This document shows positions 9,959-20,391 of a DNA stretch of 64,000 nt, one piece after another. Every line of letters begins with the position of its first letter. Positions within the stretch are counted from its first letter, which is position 1. The stretch is taken from NCBI GenBank assembly GCA_030411725.1, contig MU839834.1, positions 682,001 to 746,000 on the forward strand. The letters are read 5' to 3'. Made by a program: the position numbers and the translations under genes. A model generated the notes under the pieces. The model worked only from the letters and a program-made list of their open reading frames with translations. It had not been told where the DNA came from and did no database searches. The stretch is from Echria macrotheca (taxonomy: Eukaryota; Ascomycota; Sordariomycetes; Sordariales; Schizotheciaceae).

Positions 9959-12900
9959 ATGGACCATCAGGTTTTTCCACCCTCCAAAAATCTTCATCAA
10001 ATATGTGATGATTTCTTACTTGGTCCTTCAACTAACCTGCTCAGGAATTGGCGCCCAAGCTCCAGCACAGCTATTTGCTGAATCCAATCACGGCACTTGC
10101 GTTCTACCATGGGATCCCCAGTCGTGACATCCTCCTTGCCGGCGAAGATGCCTGGCTCAAGGTCTTTGATGTCGACAGCAACCGGCTTCTCAGCCAGCTG
10201 AGAATCTTTCACTCTCAGTCCATCCATGGAATCCACATCCCCTCATCAGAGTATGTAACAAAAGAAACCTCCCATATTCTGATCTGGGGCGGCCATTCTG
10301 TTGCTGTCTTATCCGTCCAGTCTCTGCAGGACCTCATCGAGGAACGTGCTCCGGCCCCTCCGCAAGAACTCAGGGCACCCGACTGGATCTACGATGGCAT
10401 CATTTACTCTTCATCCGGGATGACTATTGGAGCTCTGATTACCGCTCACAACGAGATCGTTCCAGTCCTAGCAGGCCCGGACGGCCAGACTTTCTCATTT
10501 GGCGAGCTGACATCCCCTTCGAGACCTATCCTCTACTCAGCCAACCTCTGTCTTGTATCCCCAGACAAGGTGCTCGTGGCAGCCGGTACCGTCTTCGGCG
10601 AGATTATCGTCTGGAAATATTACCTGGACAACGACATCAACACCAGGTGGGAAGTACTCTTCGTCTTCACCGGCCACGAGGGGTCTATCTTTGGCGTATC
10701 CATCTCTCCCGAGCTCGAGCTTTCTCCTGGAGTCAAAGTCAGGTTACTTGCCAGCTGCAGCGATGACAGGACCATCCGCATCTGGGACGTTACCGACCAT
10801 CCCGACACAGCCAGCAATACCGACACTGCTTCCCACCCTCAAGCCTTGGGCGTAGCCAGGGAAACCGGCTTCGGCGGCAATTCAGAAGCCAAAGTTGAGA
10901 ACAGCAATGACTCGCTGAGGTGCTTGGCCGTCGAGATGGGACATGTATCCAGGATATGGCATGCCAGATTTACGGGACGGAGGAATCATCACTTGCCGGA
11001 GCCTAGTCCAGTTGAGATTTACTCTTTCGGCGAGGACTCGACGAGGCAGAGGTGGGAGCTCTCCCTTGATGTCTCGAGGTTGTCAAATTCCTCACAACGT
11101 CGACCGGTTGCAGGGGAAGGGAGAAAACTGTCTCCCGAGCTCGACAGGATAGGGACCCTACGGAATTGCGGTACCAGCACTTGTCACATTGGCAAAAATA
11201 TCTGGTCGACCGCTCTATCGACGCGTGGTGACTCGTGGCTGATTGCTTCTGGAGGCGCGGACGGTAGAATCATGGTTTCTGGCGGTCGACACGGAATCAC
11301 CACGTCGGCGTCTGGTGACGATGCTACCAAACACACTGAAGCTCAATCGAGTGGATATTACGACATCGACAATAATCTCGTCTTCCAAGATTTTATCAAG
11401 TCAGTCCAGACTTCTTCCAGTGGCTCTGTTGAGGCAGCCCCGGCCGACGCCGAGGAGGACAAAGACACCTTCCACAGATACACTTTCCTCTCAGACGATA
11501 TGGTTCTCGCTACCTCTGCGCGAGGCCGAATCTTCATCGGCACGATTTTACAAAGTGTCGGCTGGAAAGAAGTCTTGGTGCCCAGGGCCGTACAGACTGA
11601 CCTAACCTCGTTCCACGTCGTCAAGAGCCCCTTGCCCGGGATAGCGATCATCGGGAGCGCATCCGGGAAGATTTACCTCTACAGCAGCTCTTTCGGTGTC
11701 AAGGAACTGGCGCAGTTCTCTTCCAAAGTCACGGATCTCATCCTGGTTGGCAAAGATGGACAAAAGCCGTCACGCGGGGGGTTGTTTGAAACAAACACTG
11801 TCATGGTTACTATCCTCGGTCAGAATCATGCCACGATGCTCAGCTTTGACCCAGCTACCGGTACACTAACCTCGAATGGTCTCAAAACTGTGGTATTTGA
11901 TCACAACTACTCCCATTACGTCCTGACATCCGCCGCCCTTTGCGGCGACAAGCTCCTGCTAGGCTCCCGAGTCGGCGCCCTCACACTCTACGAGACCGCC
12001 GGTGACAAGTTTACGGTGATCGACTCCCGCAAAGACAGCAACAGCAAAGACGCCATCACATCCATCCTCCCCTTGCCCGGCAGCTCAACCTCCTTCCTAA
12101 CCACCTCCCGAGACGGCAAGTATCGCATCTACACCATCTCCAGCTCAGAGACTCTATTGTCTCTAGTCCTCCAGCACGAAATCTCGCCACCCATGGGAAT
12201 AATCGAGGGTGCCTCCTTCACAGCTTCTTCGCCCAGAAGAGACAGCAGCAGCAGCAGCAGCAGCAGCCCGGACCTAATCCTCTACGGCTTCCGCGGCCAA
12301 AACTTTGTCGCCTGGAACGAAACCGCCCGTCAAGAACTAGTCTCGATAGAATGCGGCGGCGCCCACCGTCCCTTCAGCTACGTCTCCCGCGTCACCGACC
12401 CAGGCCAGCTCCGTTTTGTCTTTACCAAAGTCGCACACATGCGCTTCTACTCGCAATCCCGCCCGGCCCTGCGCGTCCTAAAAGAAGGCGCGCACGGCCG
12501 CGAGATCCGCGCGGTAGCTGTTTCCAACGGAACCGGTTACATCGCCACGGCCGCCGAGGACACAACAATCAGGATCTGGAAGTACCGCGACGACGACGAC
12601 AACGACGACGGCGGCGGCGGCGGCTCTGACCCGCTCCTCCTCAGGAGAAGAATCGAGTGCCTGGCGGTGCTGGAGAAGCACTCGGCCGGTATCCAGTGTC
12701 TCCGGTGGCACGGCGCCGAGTATCTGCTCAGCAGCGCGGGGAACGAGGAGCTGTACATCTGGCGCATCGCCCGGCTGGATTCTGCGTACCAGGCCCTCGC
12801 TGTCGTGTGCGAGGCCGTGTATCCCGATCGGTCTGTCGATGGTGACTTGCGGATTATGAATCTGGATGTGCGGGATGCCGATGAGGGGGCAATGCTCATC

Positions 12901-13587
12901 TCGCTGGTGCTGTCGAATTCGACGCTGAGGACGTATCGGTATTCAAAGGACGAGGGATTTCAACTCTTGGCGACGGGGCGGTATACCGGCGCGTGTCTGA
13001 CGCAGATTAGACATCTTGGGGCTGGGGATAATAATGGTGGAAAAATACATGTCCTGACGGCGGCGACGGATGGGTATCTCGGTATCTGGTCTGCGGCGAG
13101 CGCGCAGCAGCCTGGGGGTGGTGAATTCTCACTCGCTGCCGTGACAAAAATCCACCAGAGTGCCGTCAAGAGTCTGGATCTTGTTGTCCACCGGGGGTCC
13201 GAGATACTGGTCGTCACGGGCGGGGATGACAACGCCATAGGGTTCGTGGAGCTCGTCTGGATGGATGAGCGGCGAGAGTTCGTGGTGCGCTCCAAGTCGA
13301 GAGTGAAGAGCGCGCACGCCGCGGCTGTCACTGGACTATCTGTGTTGGGGACCGGGGAAGAAGAAGATGATGATCATGGGACGGTCGAGGTCGCGACGGC
13401 GAGTAACGACCAGAGGGTCAAGGTCTGGCGGGCGAAATGGTCCGACGGAGGGGGGGGAGTGAAGGTGGCGCTGGTTGCGAACCGGTATAGCTCTGTGGCG
13501 GACGCGGGCGATGTGGAGGATATTGCGCCGGCGAGGGTGATGGTGGGCGGTGTAGGGATGGAGGTTTGGGAGGTTGTTGGTAAATAG
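9959..13587 (+). CDS. WDR6/Rtt10 (Trm734)-type WD40 protein
   Basis: Large WD40-repeat scaffold; yeast Rtt10/Trm734 and human WDR6 guide Trm7/FTSJ1 in 2'-O-methylation of the tRNA wobble position, and yeast Rtt10 also has a role in endosomal recycling. The main exon is 10045-13587, with no in-frame ATG at its beginning: it opens ELAPKLQHSYLLNPITALAF directly behind a CTAAC...CTCAG acceptor. I join it to a 12-nt first exon ATG GAC CAT CAG (9959-9970, MDHQ), which needs a weak GTTTTT donor. The N-terminal exon is therefore the uncertain part. The protein is about 1185 residues, with recognisable repeats such as SCSDDRTIRIWDV and AAEDTTIRIWKY, and low-complexity Ser, Asp and Gly runs between repeats that mark loops. 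A likely poly(A) signal AATAAA lies at 13602-13607. Confidence 0.85.
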
Positions 13588-13675
13588 GGGGCCTGACAAA
13601 AAATAAAGGAGTTACGCTACCAGAGTAAATGTAGAGAATGTGTGTACATCCACCATTGTGATATCTCGTTGAAAC

Positions 13676-13725
13676 AACATCTGAAAGGAGTGCTATAACC
13701 ACCTAGGTGATAACATCTGAAAGGA
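13676..13725. repeat. 14-bp direct repeat flanking an ACCTAGGT palindrome
   Basis: AACATCTGAAAGGA occurs at 13676-13689 and again at 13712-13725. The 22 bp between them include the 8-bp palindrome ACCTAGGT (13701-13708). The arrangement resembles a small tandem duplication or an excision footprint, but nothing else identifies a mobile element. Confidence 0.7.
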
Positions 13726-13798
13726 AATAACCGCACCAAATCAAGTGAGAAGATTCAAACACCATGAAGAGAAAAAAAGGAGGTATGATACGAGAGGC

Positions 13799-13803
13799 AA
13801 AAA
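13799..13803 (-). terminator. RNA polymerase III terminator of the tRNA
   Basis: Reading the minus strand, a TTTTT run begins four bases after the tRNA discriminator base. That is the normal eukaryotic Pol III termination signal. Confidence 0.8.
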
Positions 13804-13807
13804 TGTA

Positions 13808-13921
13808 TGACCCCAGCAGGGATCGAACCTGCGACCCTTTGCGAATGCAAGCCTAACCTTTCCAATACTGGAGGGTTTGAACTTGTAAAGCAAATGTGAT
13901 AAACCACTACACCATGAGGCC
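13808..13921 (-). tRNA. tRNA-Val (anticodon UAC) with a 40-nt intron
   Basis: The minus strand folds as a full cloverleaf. The acceptor stem is GGCCTCA paired with TGGGGTC, with discriminator A at 13808. The D arm is GTGT...TCAC, the anticodon stem TTTGC/GCAAA, and the T arm GCAGG-TTCGATC-CCTGC. The loop reads TTTACA, then an intron (13844-13883), then C, so the anticodon is TAC (UAC, valine). The intron sits after position 37, the canonical place for nuclear tRNA introns. The mature length is 74 nt without CCA. Internal promoter A and B boxes are present within the D and T arms. Confidence is high because every stem pairs. Confidence 0.92.
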
Positions 13922-14486
13922 CAATCATTGATAGGATGCGATGTTACCCGCATTTATGAGCCACAACACAAAGCGGCCAGACGGCGACTAGTGTGAATGC
14001 ATCGTGCTGGTTTTGAGAGTGAGTTTGAGTTTATCTTATCCGTGTACCACCCAACCCGGGAAGTCTGTATAAAACGGAGAGATATCTGCACATTGCGTGT
14101 CGAGGGTAGAGTCGACGGCGTCGTGTGGAACGGTAGAAGAAGATAGTTATTCATCAACCACCAACCCCCATTTTTTGTCCCCTTGTTGGTCCCAAAATGG
14201 CAAGCCAGCGCAGTAGAGAGTAGTTCTAGGCACTTCATTCTCGCGCGACCCAAATAACTAACGATGCCTTCCACCCAGGAGGCCATGAATCACACAGGAG
14301 GAGGAGGGCGTGGGAGAGGACGTCAGCCAGTCGCAACGTTTGACTTTGGAACTTACTTCATCCAACAAGACCCAGACTCTCACTCGGAACTACCACGAAC
14401 CGGTGAGTAACAACATGCGAATTCCAATCTCACAAGCAAGCCCACTCATCCAGAAAGATACTCACTCCCCGAAACCTACAGCCCTA

Positions 14487-14540
<54 letters not shown>

Positions 14541-14550
14541 NNNNNNNNNN
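14487..14550. other. G54 homopolymer followed by 10 Ns (assembly gap)
   Basis: A run of 54 G residues (14487-14540) ends directly in ten Ns (14541-14550). Ninety bases further on there is a run of 20 C (14641-14660). The gap is probably a scaffold join where a long homopolymer could not be read, so the true length is unknown. Confidence 0.95.
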
Positions 14551-15431
14551 AATGGTTTTTTAAAAAATTGTTTTTTCCACAATCAAACGCAACCCCACAT
14601 ATACATAATTATAAAAACGCCACGAAAACTAACTCCATAGCCCCCCCCCCCCCCCCCCCCGCCCCCCGATCCAGTTGTAAGCTGACTGCGCAGCACAGCG
14701 GCCGGCCGCACCGCTCAGGCCCGGACAATCACCAATGTCCATGTCCATACAAATGATAAATCCATACATACATGCGCCCTTGCCTGTCCGCGGATGCCTA
14801 GCCGGGGTAACTCCGTACCTTACTCCGTACCATGCTCCGTGCTCCGTACACATCATGCCAGAGCGTAATATGAGAAAGAATAAGAGAAAGAACAAGAGGA
14901 GAAGAGGTTTGATCATTCATCACTCGGGTACATCAGTCATCTCTGCAATATTGACTACTCCCTACCCTACACTGGGCTTGTGCAAATTCGCAAATTAGAA
15001 GTGGCTCGCGAGCTGACTGCGGCTGGGGAATGAAGGACGACGATGCGGTTGACTAGACCAAGATCATAATGGGAGATCTGATTCACATTCGATTTCTTCA
15101 ACACAGCAGAGAACGGAGTTTGACAAATGAGAGAATGATCCAATATCTACCATGTCATTCAACGTTATAATATCCAATATCCAGTGTCCAAAGTCACAAA
15201 CTCTACAGAGTAATCCAAAATAAAACCCAAGCGGGTATCGTAACAAATCGTCATCCAGTTCCTCAGCCACTATTCTGCCCGTCCCGTGCCGCTCCCAAAC
15301 AAGATCACAGAAAAGTTTTCTGCGCATTACCCGGATACCCCACCAACGCCGTTTGAATGCAAGTTATTTGTTGACAATCAACCCGAAACCAAGAATCGGA
15401 GCCCCGGCAACCATCATCCCCCCCAAAATTC

Positions 15432-16445
15432 TTACGAACGAGCATGCGAGTAAGGCTCGTATGCGAGATCCCGCTGCGGCTGGGCGTAGCTCGGCGTGCC
15501 AGCATACGGCTGCGAGAAGCGGTTGTTGTTCTGGAAACCGTTGGGGTCGCCAATGGGCTGGTAAGGGCCGTGGAGCAGCTTCTCGCCGTCCTCGCCGCGC
15601 GAGCGACGGGACGAACGGCGCGAGTGGTCGGGCGCGCAGCAGCAGATGGTAAACATCCAGAAGAAGCCGGCGGCGAGCGCAAACAGCGCTGCGATCCAGA
15701 CAGCAGCAAGATACCGGTTGTTGAAGCTGCCCGTCACGCCGTAAAACTTGGCCGTGCCCTCGATCGCACCAACGACAACGACCGACGTGGCTGTCGCAAG
15801 CGCAGCGGCACCGCACACGGCGACGGCGGCAACCGCAGCAACGATAAACGTGACGCACGAGAAGGCCCGGCTGCAGTTGGCAAAGATACCAAACAGAAGC
15901 TCGACGGCGAGTGCGACGTAGGCGATGATGAAGACGATCTGGGTCCAGCGGGACACGGTGCCGAAGGCGGTCACGGCGTCGGTGATGGCCTTGGGCAGCG
16001 TGACGTTCTGGCCACTAGCCGTGATCATCGAGTTGATGTTGCCGGTCGTCGTGTTCAGCACGTTCTCGGCCCAGTTGAACGCCGGCTTGGTGCACGCGCG
16101 CGAGCCGTTCTGGGGCGTGTAGCAGTAGCCCCAGAGCCCGACATCGTAGAGGTTGTAGAGACCGAGGTCGGCAGCCGTGATGTTACCCGACCCGGCCCCG
16201 CTCGACTGGGTGCCCGTCACGCCCGAGATGATACCGCCGACATCGTGGAAGGTGGTCGCCTGTCGAGAGTGGAGGATGCTGTTGACGGCGCTAGGCGAGA
16301 TGCCAAGGTTCGTGAGGTTGGCCTGGAACATGTACAGCGACTTGTCCGTCACGCCGGCAAGACCGGCCACCAGCAGCGCAATCAGCGAGCCGATGGTGAG
16401 GGCGAACGGCACCAGCACGCACACAAACCGCCCAAAGTTCGCCAT
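15432..16445 (-). CDS. SUR7/PalI-family four-transmembrane protein
   Basis: Plasma-membrane tetraspanner of the SUR7/Fmp45 type, which in yeast marks MCC/eisosome domains and affects wall and endocytic organisation. Single exon, 337 residues. TM1 lies at about residues 7-29, followed by a large extracellular loop with several N-glycosylation sequons (NLT, NIT, NGS, NTT, NVT). The family signature GLWGYC (103-108) lies in this loop, with a second cysteine ten residues later (C118), matching the SUR7 W-x-x-C...C pattern. TM2-TM4 lie at about 168-189, 198-225 and 247-270. The cytoplasmic tail starts with a palmitoylation-like CCC, then an Arg/Ser-rich patch and a Gln/Asn/Tyr-rich end. The PIL1 gene, encoding the eisosome core protein, lies 12 kb downstream. 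Family assignment is firm; which SUR7 paralogue is unclear. Confidence 0.85.
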   Translation of the reverse strand: MANFGRFVCVLVPFALTIGSLIALLVAGLAGVTDKSLYMFQANLTNLGISPSAVNSILHSRQATTFHDVGGIISGVTGTQSSGAGSGNITAADLGLYNLYDVGLWGYCYTPQNGSRACTKPAFNWAENVLNTTTGNINSMITASGQNVTLPKAITDAVTAFGTVSRWTQIVFIIAYVALAVELLFGIFANCSRAFSCVTFIVAAVAAVAVCGAAALATATSVVVVGAIEGTAKFYGVTGSFNNRYLAAVWIAALFALAAGFFWMFTICCCAPDHSRRSSRRSRGEDGEKLLHGPYQPIGDPNGFQNNNRFSQPYAGTPSYAQPQRDLAYEPYSHARS

Positions 16446-19400
16446 TTCGTATATTTCCCACCGGGCGTCGACGGCGTAGCGATCGACTCAGGAGGTGTTC
16501 GAGGATTGCTGCCAAGCGGAGAGATGACGTCGCAACCCAAGCGATAGGTATGGGTCGGTGCCTTAACGAGTGGAAAGGCACGCTCGAGTCGAGGAAGCGA
16601 TGGACGATTGGATGGAGAATGGATGGAGGAAGACGGCGACGGAGGAACGGGGAGAGTACGAGGTAAATAAGGCGTGCAGGACCAGCAACAACCCAATTGC
16701 TGACCTACAGCAGCCCATCTCACCTGCGAGGGGTCGGTCTCGCCCTAGCAAAAAGGCTGTGTCGCAGCCTGAACAAAGCTGGCTTGGTGGCGCAGTTCCC
16801 GCCTTTTTCTCCGTCAAGGGTCCACTGGTCCCGAACTCAGCCCACCAACGGGGTTCCCACGTCAATGCAAGGGTGGCGCTGATTGGTCTAGCCACAGTAG
16901 GTAACCACTGCTGAGGCCCGGATTGGCTGTGGTGGTCTCCATTGCAACGGCCTCCAACAGCCAAGCTTCCTGGCAACGCAGCCGGGACACGCGTTTCCCG
17001 TGGATGGATTTGCGGTCGTGACGAACACTACATTTACTATGGTGTGTTGATCAGTGGCACGTCGGGCAAACGATGACGGCTTTGGGGTGCTGCGTGAATA
17101 TGTCAACTCATGTCTGCAAGGATTCATGGTTTTTGCTGACAAGCGCACCAGAACGGCAAACTTCACGATATGAGATGACCACAGCTAAATCCATCTCATC
17201 AATGACAAACCCCTAACCTTCCATACCTAGTCGGCGACTGCTTTGCCTCTCTCGCTGGCAGCGGCAGCAACCAGTGCAACTGTACCAGCAGAATGGACAC
17301 CGGGAATTAGAATCCGCTGGGATCGGTCTTTGACGGGTGCCCCACTTGCGATGAGGTCAGACTCAGCAGGTCGAAACACAGATCTTCATGATTACGGGCT
17401 TCCGACTCCCGCCTAGGGCCAAGAGACATGGTTCTTGCAAGAACGGCACTCAAGAACCAGTTTTGACCTGCAAAATGTGTGTTTGACGTCTCTGGTGAAT
17501 TGAATATGCCAAGAAGCCTTCAACCTTCAAATGCACATCCGCGCAAGCTGGGTTTCTCCCCGCGGGGGGGTTCTCTGCGCGATTACGCAAGCTGGCCGAG
17601 GGCTGAGCACCGCTGGCGGCCACCGCACCGGAAAATTCGCCTTCCCGCTCGGGTCGTGGTCCTAGAAGCCTACGAATTCTATTATTAGCCCGAGCCCGAT
17701 CAACTGTGCCATCGTTGTTCATGATGCGAACCAGCTGGGAGCCGCAAGCCAGATGAATAGCTCATCTTGCTGTCTGAGTCGTGTCAATTACTGACGATAC
17801 CGCCTCCAGATGGTTTCAAGCTTCAATGGTTCCGGCTACTGTTTGCTCGTTGGCGCGTCAGTATCTTCAACCTCCCGCATTTTTATACCAAGAGGCGATT
17901 AAGATTTACCCGAGGAATATGAGCCGAAAATTTGTCCAATGGCTGAGGGCATCAACGGGGGCACGTGGGCGAGTGGATGGTCCCGGACCACACGGACTCG
18001 GCGGAGTCGGCATCGGAACCCGGACCTCGAGGCCCACCCTCGGCTCCGGTTTTTCGGTTCTTGATCGGCCACCCGTCGCGTTGCCTCCGGACATTGGGCA
18101 CAAATTGCCCACAATGAAGAACCACAGATCCTCGGTCTCAAGCCGCATAACCGCCAGCGTTCATAAACGGGTCTCTAGAACCGATGCGGGTCAGCCACGA
18201 TACCGCGCGCTCGTCTCATCGTGAGTTGGCAGATGAGTTCCGATGATGGATCATGTTGGCAGGCAATTCGACGCCACCAGCCAACCAGTGTTATCCGTCT
18301 CGACACATCACTCCTCGAGTCTCTGCAGCGTGGGCTCGCTTCCGAAACACTTGGGACGAATGCCAATTCCCGACCAAAGTCCCACGCGGGGAACGTTTGT
18401 GCGTGGCTTCACCGCTCTCCCAGGATGCTCTGGCTGCGAGAACAAGTCATGTGGTCGACTGGCAGGCATACTGCTTGGAGCAGAGCCTCCCCCCTTGCCT
18501 GCTGGACATGCTTCAACGAGGACGGTGACTAAAGTCCGCTTGTCAGTTTTTCGGGCAGGTGAAAGCAGGCCAAGCCTGTGGGATTCCCATTGCGCGTGTT
18601 GATGCGGTCGTTGTTCCAGATCGTCACACAGCGGGCTCGATCCTTGCACAGTATCGTCCCCGCGTCAACTCCCAGAGCGGAAGGCGGCTATGTTGTGTAA
18701 ACTCTCGAGTATTTGATGCTGGATGCTTGCAGTCCTTTTGTTCTGCTCTGCTCGTGGTCCGCACATGCACAGTACTGTATTGCACTGCTTGCCCCGCATT
18801 CCGCTGTCGAACCTTCAAGTTTGGATGCCGGGTGGTGTCTGGGACAGTGTCTCGGCTGCAAACAGCGACCACCCCGCAAACGCCGAGATCTCGACCGGCC
18901 TTGTGATGTGGAGGAACCGGAGGTGGGAAAAACGTGAGGAAATATGGACAGCGCAGGAGGGATACATCCCAGTTGGCTAACAAGGAGACAGGATCCAGCG
19001 CCGCCTTGTGAACAAACAATTCTTTTGCGAAGCTGTGAGAGCGTGCATCTCCTAGTGCATCCTGAGTGGATTTCGAGGGGTGCATCCCAGCTGCAAGGCT
19101 CCCAAGCTGCTGCTCTCCGCTGAGCAAGTGCCCCACTCACCAAGGGGAAGGCGAGCACGTGCCGCTGCACTTTCCATTCCGCGGCCGGTGGACTGTGGCT
19201 CGAACAACTGTTAGCTTGAACAAACTCGAACCCGTCGACGGCGGACCATTTCTGCCAGAGAACCATTGCTTCGAGGACTCGACTAGTGCTGCTGCTGTTC
19301 CTTTTTATATCTGGCCTGCCCCGTGCATCCTCATATAAAAACCTAACGCGGCGCAATTGACCCGTTTCCAGCCAATCTCGTCCGGCCCGACGCCGCATCG

Positions 19401-20391
19401 TCATCCACCGCCCGCCCTCCAACCAGGCGAAAGATCCTCTCGAGATCGATATCAAAACACGCTCCGTCCCTACGCCTGTGATAGACTAACTCTTTCGTCG
19501 CGACCCTTATCGTCACCGTGTCACGAGACATCTTCATCTCCCTTCCGTCGCACAGTCGGCGCTATTCTTTACCATCAACTGTCGTCTCGCGCTATCTGAG
19601 GTCCGGCCGTGTGGTGGCAAAGCCGTCTCGAAACGAACTCAACCTTATCCGAGCGCCGCGCTAGATCTCGCCCCGGCTTTCTAGCTGAGCAATACATAAG
19701 CTGCCGACTTTAGACTTCTCGACATCCCAAACCTTCCTCGTCGCAGCAGCTTCGGATTCTCCGTTCTCTCCGGCGCCAACCACTCCCTCAGCCTTGGCAC
19801 ATTAGACCGACAGGTTTTTCGCTGTTGGACTTGGCTTCAGCTCTCCCCTTGAGTACGTCCACGCTTTCCCTTTGACAAGCTCCCCGCATTCAAGAAGGTC
19901 AAACTCCATCTCGAGTTCTCTCTCTCTCGTCGTGGCGCATCGCTGTATCTTCTGTATGCCCCGCAGCCGATGCTGACATCATAGCTTTGCGTTCAGGCCG
20001 TCGCTTCCGTGCCGTCGACACACGCCTCCGATATCACCGTCCCTAAGGCCGGCATCGCCGTTTTAAGAGCCCCGGCTCCTCAACCCGAATCACAGAACGC
20101 CGTGCTGTCTAGCCGACACCAGCGATCGGCTAGACTTCAGCCACGGCGACATCATCGGGACGTCGCACGACAACCGCTACCCTTCTGCTCTCTTGCCTCG
20201 ACCGACTCTACCACCCTCCCTAGCACTGCGGGGCACACCAGCAGTTCGTATCCTTCTAGACGGGTGCAGCGGTAGGCTGTGTGGGCATTCCAAGGCGATC
20301 TTGCCAGAGCCACAAACCTGACACGCGCACACCGTCCAGCCCCTCATATTCTCTTTTTTGGAGCCTCCAGGCTTCTTGACACCGAGATATC
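16446..20391. other. 4-kb intergenic region, including the PPZ1 promoter and leader
   Basis: No protein gene is recognisable between the SUR7-family start and PPZ1. CCAAT-type boxes occur close to the SUR7-family promoter. From about 19340 the plus strand becomes pyrimidine-rich (many CTCTC and TCTCG runs), typical of a fungal 5' leader, preceded by a TATA-like element. The 16.9-19.3 kb part is moderately GC-rich with scattered short frames that show no domains. A non-coding RNA is possible but unsupported. Confidence 0.5.
19334..19340 (+). promoter_or_regulatory. TATA-like element of PPZ1
   Basis: TATAAAA lies just before the pyrimidine-rich stretch that runs towards PPZ1. If it is the core promoter, the transcript leader is about 1 kb long. 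A 5'UTR intron is possible within it: GTACGT near 19854 and a TTCAG acceptor near 19995, preceded by CTGAC. Confidence 0.4.

Larger units (their letters stand above)
13588..15431. other. intergenic region with tRNA, direct repeats and assembly gap
   Basis: Apart from the tRNA gene, this interval shows no protein gene. It contains a 14-bp direct repeat around an ACCTAGGT palindrome (13676-13725), a 54-base G run ending in Ns (14487-14550) and a C run (14641-14660). The right end is the 3' side of the minus-strand SUR7-family gene. Confidence 0.6.

Noticed and set aside
10048..10050. start codon for the WDR6-like protein at this position
   Set aside because: The codon is TTG and sits just behind a splice acceptor; an upstream exon is needed.
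14310..14756. 148-codon frame running through the poly-G tract and Ns
   Set aside because: The poly-Gly and unknown residues come from the assembly gap; it cannot be trusted as coding.
15444..16547. 367-codon plus-strand frame opposite the SUR7-family gene
   Set aside because: It is an antisense shadow of a GC-rich coding region, full of Arg/Gly/Val/Asp with no domain; the minus strand encodes a clear membrane protein.
18688..19455. 255-codon minus-strand frame in intergenic DNA
   Set aside because: It has no domain, odd composition (many Cys, Arg, Ser) and no conserved-looking segment. It overlaps the PPZ1 promoter region.
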